Part shown: positions 55,484-64,000 of the stretch, one piece after another
How positions within the stretch are numbered: the stretch's first letter is position 1
Layout of the letters: each line of letters starts with the position of its first letter
From: Cephalotus follicularis
Lineage: Eukaryota > Streptophyta > Magnoliopsida > Oxalidales > Cephalotaceae
Reading direction: 5' to 3'
Assembly: GCA_001972305.1 (NCBI GenBank)
Contig: BDDD01001817.1
Location: forward strand, 36,028 to 100,027
Length of the DNA stretch: 64,000 bases
Notes under the pieces: generated by a model
What the model saw: only the letters and a program-made list of their open reading frames with translations
Told to the model about the DNA's origin: nothing
Databases searched by the model: none
Made by a program: the position numbers and the translations under genes

Positions 55484-56042
55484 TCACACAGCTAACAGCC
55501 GTTCTGGAATGCCCCAATTACTAGCAATATCCCTGTTTATCGGTGAGTCTGGAAACATTTTCATGCCTTGACACTTGCTTAGGACAGTGAGACCAATCAA
55601 ATTTTGGATGTCGGTAATGTCCCAGTATTCATTATGGAAAACCCTATTGTTACGCTCAGTCCAACAAAAGTAGACAGCAGCTGCCAAAGCAACTCTCGAA
55701 ATCCATACTTTAAAGCTCCTACCCCTCAGCCTATCAGTGACCCAAGCGGCCTCCTCCATCCAAGGTCTGCATACCCGTCGGAACCCACACTTGCGGAGAC
55801 AGAGGTTCCAAACCCCAGCTGTAAACTCGCATCCAAAAAAGAGGTGGTCAATCGATTCCAGCCCACCACATCCAAACAAACACTGGTTATCCGCCACTAA
55901 TCCATATGACCTCAATTTATCCGTAGTTCTATAGGCATTATGGAAAGTAAGCCATAAGCAGAAACTATGTTTGGGAATGCAATCCGGGAACCACACAATA
56001 TTAGCCCAAGCAACCTTCGGAAGAATCTGCCGCATCCCCTGC
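55484..56042 (-). pseudogene. LINE ORF2 C-terminal zf-RVT domain
   Basis: The frame reads VWFPDCIPKHSFCLWLTFHN, then CLFGCGGLESIDHLFFGCEF with the Cys/His pattern of the zinc-binding domain found at the end of plant LINE RT proteins, then AAAVYFCWTERNNRVFHN. It ends at TAA 55484. The frame is open and, with the solo LTR removed, continues in phase into 57762 onward. Confidence 0.9.
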
Positions 56043-56458
56043 TGATAAGCATAAAAATGTGTTCTTTTTAATGATTTATTTATTATATTTTTATGCTTGG
56101 AATAGACTACTATGGTGGTATTTATTTAATTTTCATGTATTATCTCATTATTGCGGAATAAGAGAAAATGGAGCTAAAACGTTACTTTTCGAGTTAAAGT
56201 GGTTTGAAGTAAAAAATTGGTTAAAGAGCACACCCACTTAAGCGAGAGAAGTCAAAATTTAAAGCTCAGAAGATATTGAATATTGGGCTCATTTTATTCA
56301 TAAAATTATTTGGAGCACTTTTAGTTCTTGGGCCGGTTCATTCTGAAGCTCCGATGAAAAGATATCGCAAGAAAAAAACAAATGTTGAATCATTTGAATA
56401 CAAGCCGCCATGTGTCACCATCAGATTTGCTCTACGCCATATATCTTCAGCCAGCGTC

Positions 56459-56690
56459 CAACATGCAATCCATCATGCGCACCATCCATGTAACATCAAG
56501 CCCATGCATCAATCCATGCTTCAACCCAATAGCAAGGCGCCACGAATCCATGCATAAGTCTTCCTCCATGCAACCATCATGCACAACAATCAGCAGCCTG
56601 CAAGCCCATTCCAACGTGCACATCAACCCATGCATCACCAATCCATGCGCCAAAGACCCATGTAGCGCCAGATACAAATCAGTTCGCATG
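56459..56690. repeat. YCCATGCA word array inside the solo LTR
   Basis: About twelve CATGC or CATGT words occur in 230 bp (for example ACATGCAATCC, CCCATGCATCA, TCCATGCTTC, TCCATGCATAA, TCCATGCAACC, CCCATGCATCACC, TCCATGCGCC). CATGCA is the RY element of seed promoters. The architecture parallels the GTCGAC and ATCGAT arrays in the other LTRs. Confidence 0.75.
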
Positions 56691-57121
56691 TGTCAAGTAA
56701 TAGAGAGGGCCACGCGTTTAATTGTTTTAGGGTATAAGTCGGCTACATGTACATATATATATATTGCAAAGAGAAGGCAATTAAGAAGGAGAGAGCTGCA
56801 ACGCAGAAAACAAAAAAAAAACACAGCAGTAGAAGGCGCACGGTAATGGAGAGGAAGAATTCTTTGAAGATTATTGTTGCCTCCATCGGCATGTTCGGCT
56901 AAGTATTTTAATCCCTAGATGTAGATGAACCCATGTTATATATATTTTTCAGTTTTGGTTTCAAGTTTAATTGCATGTTTATGAGACACTTTTTCTTGTT
57001 AATATAGTGACAACATTGATGAGAATAATTTTTAATATATAAAATTTGTTTTGATGATTTATTCTTAGTAGCTTTATTTCATCTATATCATGCAATATTT
57101 TTTTTATGTGATTGAACCAAT

Positions 57122-57380
57122 GACAGCCTTTAACCAATCAACCTTTTGAGAGTATCAAGGTGTGACAGGATAGGTTGTACCTAGGCTAAATCACTAGTTT
57201 GCTGTGTTAATCAAAGACAGTCTTTAACCAATCAACCTTTTGAGAGTATCAAGGTGTGACAGGATAGGTTGTACCTAGGCTAAATCACTAGTTTGCTATA
57301 TTAATCAAAGACAGTGTTTAACCAATCAACATTTTGAAAGTATCAACGTTTGACAAGATAGGTTGTACCTAGGTTAATTC
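57122..57380. repeat. 94-bp tandem repeat, about 2.7 copies
   Basis: Units begin GACAGYSTTTAACCAATCAA at 57122, 57216 and 57310. The first two are nearly identical; the third is diverged and incomplete. It lies within the solo LTR. Confidence 0.92.
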
Positions 57381-57761
57381 GGTAAATTTCTGCGCTAAAC
57401 TGAAACTTGTGCCATGAATTTGAATATATATATACATGCGGGGATTCTCACATCTACGGGATTGCTGTTTCATATTATTTTTCTTATTTATTTATTTTGT
57501 TAGTTTACGTTAGATATTTAATTTGAATTGTTTAGTTTTTCATTAAATTAGTTTAATCCAAATCAATTCTCTCTTTTTAATTTATTTATTTGCATTGCTA
57601 GTTTAGATTAAATTAATTTAATATTTGTTATTTCTGTTTAGTGGCATCCTAAGTTTATTTTTATAGCATCTCTTTTCAGCTCTTCGTGGGAACGATCCCT
57701 ACTTCCACTTGCTAAATTGTTAGATTAGGGTAATTTTGATTCGGCCTAACGACACCCATCA

Positions 57762-59330
57762 CCTGCCATGCCTCCTTGCAGGAGAAGGTCTTCCCCTTAG
57801 ACCGCCAATGAATGGCATTCGGACTCTCCCCAATACCTATATGCTGAATGAGAGAGTTAATATCCCTGAGATCCTAAGAGTTCCTCAGTCAGGCCTACTG
57901 TCTATCCACAATGACAACAGACACTTTAGCATTAAGCGGGATATCCACATCTTCAACCATCCAGGTGCCATACCTGGACAATAAAGCTTCTCCGTTAATC
58001 CACGGATCCAACAATAGCGCAGTGGCACTACCATCCCAGACACTATAAAGCAGATTCCTCGCTAGACACTCTCTAAGCCTCAAGACATTTCTCCAACACC
58101 AGGAGCTTGTACCAGAAATTTTGACAACCCAAAAGCTCATGTTCCTGAGAAGGACCATATTGCACCAGCGCACCCACATGGAATCTTTTTTAGTTACAAT
58201 CTCCCAACCAAGCTTCAAAATGTCTGCTTTGTTCCATGTCCACATACTCTTAATCCCAAGCCCTCCCTCCTCTTTCGGTTGGCACACCTTCGCCCAAGCC
58301 ACCTTCCCTGCTGTTTTACCATCTCCAACCCAAACCATAAAAAACTCATGATAATTATCTCACACTTCTTCACCACCAATACAGGAAGAATAAAAGTCCT
58401 GTACCAGAAGACTTGTATGCTGACCAGGGTTGACAGTATCAGCTGTAGCCGCCCACCAAAGAAGAGATAATTAGATGCCCATTCTTTGACTCTTCACAAC
58501 ATAACCTCAATCAAAGCCTGACAATCCTTCTGGCCCAGCTTTGTTGATACCAGCGAAACCCCTAGATACCTCACCGGTAACTCCCCTTCCTCCATTCAAA
58601 AAAGCTCAGAGAATCTCCTCATATCAAGGAGGGATACATTTCCATAGAACATCTGGCTTTTATCTGAGCTCGGAACTAACCCAGAAACCTTGGTAAATCG
58701 GTCCAAAGCTTTTTTAATGAACACCATTGAACCCCAATTCGCCTCTGAGAATACCAATAGGTCATCTGCATAACAAGGGTGGTTAAGCTTCAACCCTCTA
58801 CACCTAGGGCGGAAAGCAAACCCCTGCCCTACTGCTCCACTGCTCAGACAGTGTGAAAGAAAATCCATACTAATGACGAAGAGATATGGAGACATTGGAT
58901 CCCCCTGTCTCAACCCTATAGAACTGCTGAAGAATCCATACAGGCAACCATTTGATTGTAATCGAGAAACGGGGAGAGGAAATACAGACTTTTACCCACC
59001 CTATCATGTTGGTCGGGAAGCTAGCATGCAGAGAACAAAGTCCCACCGGACAGAGTCATACGCCTTGAGAATATCAACCTTTAGAGTACATCGGGCCACA
59101 CCCCATTTTCTATGATACCCCCTAAGGACCTCATGGGCAACCAGGATGTTATCCCTAATTTGCCTACCAGGAGCAAAAGCAGTTTGGGCCGAATCAATCA
59201 CGGAAGGAAGAACTGATTTGATCCTCACCGCAATGACTTTGGAGATTGTTTTATACAAAAAATTGCAGCATGAAATCAGCCTGTAGTCACTAAGACTTGA
59301 GGGACTGGAGGACTTGGGAATGAGTAAAAG
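57762..59330 (-). pseudogene. LINE ORF2 reverse transcriptase part (broken)
   Basis: Order from the right: KTISKVIAVRIKSVLPSVID (about 59255), QTAFAPGRQIRDNILVAHEV, KVDILKAYDSVRWDF (catalytic Asp, about 59080), MRQGDPMSPYLFVISMDF (58913), YADD at 58772-58761, then the C-terminal KVAWAKVCQPKEEGGLGIKS (about 58300) and NVLRLRECLARNLL. Frames break near 59000, 58590 and 58340. Catalytic motifs remain readable, but ORF2 is not intact. Confidence 0.9.
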
Positions 59331-60567
59331 TGGATATATATTGTTTTATTCAATTGTAAATTGTTACGATTATAGATAAGCAATATTAACTAAAACATCA
59401 AAACCTGTATGTGTATAATAAGAATTCTATTCGAGTTAAGAAATGTGCACAAGTACATCTATTTCAATCAAATACAGCAATAGATAATGAACAGTGCAAT
59501 GAATGGTCTTCCAATAATCCATTTATGATAATAGGTGCACGCTTGTTAATTCCAAGAACTGTATAAGTAGCTCTAAATTTCATCAATTTAGGTCATTCCT
59601 AAAACTATATAAATATACAAGATTTATTTAAATCTTGCTTCTTCAATACTTTATATTTTGTGATAGTGGTTGAACTATTTCATATACATATCCATTCCTA
59701 AGACTAAATAGTATATGTAGCTTTTGTTTATGTCTGTGATCAAGAATTTGTAATCTCTTGCTTTTTGTAAAGAACTTGTAAATAAATTCTATTTGATATG
59801 GAGATAGCAAATAACATTGAGAAATTCTTGTAGGGTTTTTATTTCAACTGCAAAAGTAAGTTCTTTAATAGCTTATGAAGATATGTTTTTCGTATTTATT
59901 GAATTACATGTGTTCACGTATTTATCAATCAATGACATTGATCCCACTTGTGTAGCTGTCATTTTTGTTTTTTTAAAAATAATTCTCTTTGTTAACGAAT
60001 TAATATATAACTAAGCAACAAGATTTTATTTGGTTGACCTCGAGCTAGTCCAAACATATTATCATTAATCAAATTAGTAAATAAGATTTTAACCCATTTT
60101 ATATTTCATCAAATGCACCACCACAAAAAAAAAAAAACAGGCAACGGTGAGAAAAACCTTAGATTCCAGTTCATGATTCGTTCAATATGGTTGAATCATG
60201 AATTGTCCAATTCAAATAGTTCTCGCATACGTACGTCCATTATAGGATATATTGTTATTCTGTGTACATGGTTTTTTTTTTTAGAAAGTTTCGATTACAT
60301 TCCTTGCACTTGTTCCTCGGATACATAATTAAACCCATTAATTTAATTTAATTCGTGTATTTGAGGAATCGTGGGGAGATGTTGCCAAAAATTATTCGAA
60401 TTGAACTATGCACACGGAATAACGATATTAGTGAAGGTACGTAGTCATGAATGGGATAGGGTCATACTTTTTAAAGTTAGGTGGCGAGATACACTTCTGA
60501 TAATGTATTTTGAAAAAAAGAATACTCGAATCTAACAATCTTCTACCTACTTGTAGAAAAAATGTCT
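59331..60567. other. AT-rich stretch, probably 5' interior of the CACTA element
   Basis: No protein family is recognised. It contains poly-A (60126-60139) and poly-T (60271-60281) runs. If the CACTA reading is right, this is the transposon's own 5' region, between the LINE insertion point and the transposase start. Confidence 0.4.
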
Positions 60568-63210
60568 ATGGACAAGAGTTGAATGTGTAGGCGGGTTGTC
60601 CGGGGGTTACTAACGAAGAAATTTAACAGGGGTGTGCTCGGTTTCCTAAATTTTTTATTCTCAAATAGAGACTTTGTCTACAATAGTAAGATAAAGTGTC
60701 ATTGTAATCGTTACAAGTTAAGGGCATTTGGAACTCTATCTGAAGTGCAGTTACATTTGTTGAAGAATGATTTTACCATTGATTACACATTATGGGATTA
60801 ACATGGAAAAAGGAGGGAACGTGCAGCTAGACCCTTCGGGTCTGAACAATATGTTTAGAGATCTTGTAACGGATGCTGAGGGTTTCGAGTTTGATACTAG
60901 TAAAGATGACGAGCCGGCCGATGAACTTCTGAATCCCAATGCAAAGAAGTTCTATGATGTGCTTAAGGATGCGGATGAACCGTTGTGGAATGGCTGTAAA
61001 AAACACACTAAGCTGTCTATGATGACACGACTCATGAATGTTAAGTCCAAGTATGGGATTCCTAATGAAGGGGCTGAGAAAATTCTTCAGATCGTTAAGA
61101 GTAGAATGCTTGAGGATGAGAATTTTCCTGAGTCTTATTACAAGCTGAAACATATTATGAAGACATTGGGATTAGGCTACAAAAAGATAGACGCATGTGT
61201 CAATGATTGTATGTTGTATTACGGGAAGCACAAGTATGCTACAGGGTGTCCAACATGTAATCATCCTATATTCAAACCTAGCGGTGGAGGAAAGAGAAAG
61301 AAACGGGTACTTTACAACATTTTGCCTCACTTTTCAGTGGCACAAAGACTTCAGAGGTTATTTCAATCAGATAACACATCTGCTGATATGAGGTGGCATA
61401 ATAAGAAAAGGAAGGATAACGATGGTGATGAAGAGGAAATGGTACATCAGGTTGACGGTGAAGCTTGGAAGCACTTTGATATTATTTTTCCATCTTTTGC
61501 TACAGAGGTTGGCAATGTTAGAATAAGATTAGCAACGGACGGGTTTTGTCCTTTTGGGGTCAGTAGTAGTGTTTACTCTTACTAACCTCTTTTTGTTTTC
61601 CCATACAATCTTTCACCTTGGTTGTGTATGATGAAGCCATTCATGTTCTTGTCCTTGATTATATCTGGACCGAAAAGCCTAGGGAAAGATATTGATGTAT
61701 TCCTACGTCCACTTGTTGACGAGTTGAAGATGTTGTGGGAAACTGGAGTTGAAACCTATGATGTGACGAGCAAGAAGAACTTTCAGATGAGGGCAGCTTT
61801 AATATGAACAATTAGTGACTTTCCTGCCTATGGGATACTATCAGGTTGGAGTACTCATGGTCATTTGGCATGCCCCTATTGCATGGGTCATACTAAGGGT
61901 TTAGATTGAAGCATAGTTGGAAATGTTTATGCTTTGACTGTCATCGTCAATTGTTGCCCACAGACCATCAATTCAGAAGAGACAATAAAAATTCTTGAAG
62001 GTTCCACAGGTGACCGAGGTAGGTGTGGAGAGGTTATCAGGGGAAAAGGTAAAAGATCAACTCCCTGAGTTGAATGAAGTTGTGTTCTGAAAAGGTGTAC
62101 AAACTAGTAAGATTCCTGAGTTTGGGAGAGTACACAATTGGACTAAACGAAGTATCTTCTTTGAACTTTCCTATTGGAGTAAAGTGCTAGTCAGACCCAA
62201 GTTAGACGTCATGCACATCGAGAAGAATGTATTTGAAAATATATTCAACACGATCATGAAAGTAAAGAGAAAAACAAAGGACTACTTACAAGCTCGACAT
62301 GATCTAAAAAAATTGAGAATAAAACCTAAATTGCATGTAAAATAGGTGGATAGACAATTCACATTTCCGCCATCAAAATATTCATTAAACAATAAACAGG
62401 TCAGATAAGTATGTAAATGGATGACACAGATTATGTTTTCGGATGGCTACGCTTCAAACATATCTCGGTGTGTGAATGTTTCAGAGTGTAAGGTTTCGGG
62501 TTTAAAAAGCCATGATTGTCATGTCTTCATGCAAAGGCTTATTCCGATTGCATTTTCTGAGTTCTTACCTAGAAAATCAATGTTGTATTGACAAAGATTA
62601 GTGAGTGTTTTCGGAATATATACTCAACATCGAATACTGCTGCGAAGATGGACTTGCTCCAGAGTAACATTATTAAAACAATTTACAAAATAGAGAAGAT
62701 ATTTCCTTGATTCGATGGAACATCTTCTCGTCCACTTAGGGTACGAAGCGAAAGTATGTGCATCGATTAAGAATACATGGATATATCCAATTAAGAGGTA
62801 TAATTACTTGTTATTTCTCTTTCTGAGAATGTTGATCTCTGTGTCATGCATTCTAATTACATATTATTTAATTATAAGGAGTTGTACGATATTAAAAAGA
62901 TGGTTAAGAACAAAGCTCATGTGGAATGGTCGATTGTCGAGGCATACGTTGTTCGTGAGTTGACAACGTTTTGTTCTCGTTATATTGAACCTAATTTCCC
63001 AACAAGGTTGAATAGACCTGATCGAAACTACGATGGGGGCGTCGTTGCAAGTAACGGATTGCTATCCATATTTAATCATCCGGGTAAAGCACCGGGCACA
63101 TAGATAAAAAATATATGATAGGCAGAGAGTATGACATTGCATATTTGTACATCCTTTTGAATTACAATGAAATCAGCCATCTGGTTGAGTAAGTATATAT
63201 ATATATATTT
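60568..63210 (+). pseudogene. CACTA transposase, TNP2-like (degenerate)
   Basis: ATG at 60568 reads MDKS and then TGA (60580-60582) where Trp is usual. Up to 60801 it matches the Transposase-associated domain (NSKIKCHCNRYKLRAFGTLS). After a frameshift the open stretch 60767-61585 carries the TNP2 core (HKYATGCPTCNHPIFKPSGG, VRIRLATDGFCPFGVSSS). Fragments follow (PKSLGKDIDVFLRPLVDELK, 61660-61720; GHLACPYCMGHTKG, 61860-61900). Many stops fill 61900-62400. The DUF4218-like end is at 62505-63130 (FPTRLNRPDRNYDGGVVASN). Transposase would cut the CACTA ends; this copy cannot. Confidence 0.85.
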
Positions 63211-63935
63211 TGAAGATCCATGATTGCCATATCTTCATGTAAGGGCTTCTTCCAATTGCATGTTCTGAGTTCCTGTCAAGAAATATCATTGCTGTAATGG
63301 AAGAGGTTAGTGAGTTTTTTCGGAATATATGCTCAACATCGAACAATGTTGCGAAGATGGACTTGCTCCAAAGTAACATTGTTCAAACAATTTGCAAAAT
63401 GGAGAGGATAGTTCCTCCATCGTTTTTTGAATTGATGGAACATATTCTCATCCACTTAGTGTACGAAGCAAAAATTTGTGGGCCAGTTCGGAATACATGG
63501 ATGTATCCAATTAAGAGGTATAATATACTTGTTATTTCTCTTTTTGGTAATGTTAATGTCTGTATCATGCATTGTAATTACATATTATATAATTACAGAG
63601 ATTTGTACGATCTTAAGAAGATGGTTAAGAACAAAGCTCGTGTGGAAGGATCGATTACCAAGACATACATTGTTCGTGGGTTGACAATGTTTTGTTCGCA
63701 TTATTTCGAACATGATGTCCCGACAAGGTTGAATAGACCTGATCAAAACTGCAATGGGGTGCCATTGCAAGTAACGGATTGCTATCCATATTTAGTTATC
63801 CTGGTAAAGCACTGGGCAAGACAGATAAAAGATATATGACAGGCAGAGTGTATGACGGTTCATATTTCTACATCCTCTTGAATTGCGATGAAGTCAGCCC
63901 TCTGGTTGAGTAAGTATATTATATATATATATATA
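62505..63935 (+). repeat. Tandem duplication of the DUF4218-type exon region, about 710-bp unit
   Basis: The second copy starts near 63211 and repeats 62505-63210 at an offset of about 708 bp (for example AAGATGGACTTGCTCC at 62645 and 63353). Each copy ends with GGTTGAGTAAGTATAT and a TA microsatellite. The copies differ at roughly one position in eight by eye. The second copy has a longer open frame (63297-63839). Confidence 0.88.
63297..63839 (+). pseudogene. Second DUF4218-like segment of the CACTA transposase
   Basis: The open stretch of 180 codons begins MEEVSEFFRNICSTSNN and contains LLQSNIVQTICKMERIVPPS and KMVKNKARVEGSITKTYIVR, the typical TNP2 C-terminal block. A stop and a frame change occur around GVPLQVTDCYP near 63755, where the first copy reads GGVVASNGLLSIF. 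The rest of the element continues beyond the window. Confidence 0.8.
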
Positions 63936-64000
63936 TTGTACTAAGTTTGTACTTTATTTATACGAATTGTCCAATTTGAACGTATCTGACTTGTATTCTT

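Larger units (their letters stand above)
56043..57761. mobile_element. Solo LTR, 1719 bp, inside the LINE, perfect target duplication
   Basis: It starts TGATAAGCATAAAAATG and ends GACACCCATCA. CCTGC flanks it exactly (56038-56042 and 57762-57766). Removal with one CCTGC restores the LINE reading frame without a break, which confirms both ends. The right part (GGGAACGATCCCTACTTCCAC, 57689-57709) resembles Athila-type LTRs, from memory. It contains a CATGCA word array (56459-56690) and a 94-bp tandem repeat (57122-57380). Confidence 0.93.
54752..59330 (-). mobile_element. L1-type LINE, 5'-truncated, interrupted by a solo LTR
   Basis: Minus-strand ORF2 pieces run from the reverse transcriptase (59258-58596) through the C-terminal domain (58338-57895) to a zf-RVT zinc-binding domain (56035-55484), then 3' untranslated sequence to about 54760. 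No endonuclease is found to the right of 59330, so the copy is 5'-truncated as L1 copies usually are. A solo LTR (56043-57761) splits it. The 3' end runs into TA repeats and the gap, so tail and target duplication cannot be read. Confidence 0.88.

Noticed and set aside
56276-56846. Overlapping frames rich in His, Ser and Cys in the solo LTR at 56043
   Set aside because: They come from the CATGCA word array and are not conserved protein sequence.

Overview
This window is plant nuclear DNA, most likely from a eudicot with a large, repeat-rich genome. The evidence is the nested Ty1/copia and Ty3/gypsy retrotransposons with plant-type primer-binding sites, chromodomain (Tekay/Del-type) and Tat-type gypsy lineages, hAT, CACTA and L1-type LINE elements, a petuvirus-like endogenous pararetrovirus, and genes of plant families (a MUSTANG-type domesticated transposase and an LEA_4 protein). 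The species cannot be named from the sequence. I see one intact-looking host gene, an LEA_4 protein with a signal peptide at 44968-45941. The other host-derived sequences are broken: a MUSTANG gene copy at 18089-20395 and small gene fragments at 139-363, 911-1024, 4205-4500 and 4668-4708.

Layout. 1-5040: gene fragments, with a 2.4 kb solo LTR (1273-3688) bounded by a perfect 5-bp target duplication. 5040-15341: a decayed gypsy pol remnant, then the 5' part of a Tat-type gypsy element (6096 to about 10548), an unassigned LTR-like insertion (about 10549-12119), and the 3' part of a second, related Tat element (about 12120-15341) with a spliced antisense ORF. 15342-20421: AT-rich flank, a hAT element (16550-17764, perfect 8-bp duplication) in the leader of the MUSTANG pseudogene, and that pseudogene.

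20422-44172: one old copia element of about 5 kb, stretched to 23.7 kb by two Tekay-type gypsy elements (22552-31601 and 33593-43272), both antisense to it. One splits the copia integrase zinc finger and the other splits the RT/RNase H region. By-eye LTR divergence ranks the copia as oldest, then the second gypsy, then the first. 44173-47050: the LEA gene with ABRE and TATA motifs, and plain intergenic DNA. About 47050-53551: a degenerate petuvirus-like pararetrovirus, split by a 1.3 kb solo LTR (51991-53285). From 53552 to beyond the window end: probably one CACTA transposon, with its terminus at 53552 and TNP2-type transposase from 60568. It is interrupted by an assembly gap (54134-54751) and a 5'-truncated LINE (about 54760-59330), which itself carries a 1.7 kb solo LTR (56043-57761, perfect duplication).

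The main unexplained pattern is that six different LTR families here each carry a dense 180-500 bp array of a short palindrome-like word. The words are GCGTCGACGC types, CATCGATG, CAGTCGACTG and CATGCA types. Flanking sequence, spacing and word differ between families, but the architecture recurs. I treat this as the best candidate for an undescribed functional or mutational feature of plant LTRs.
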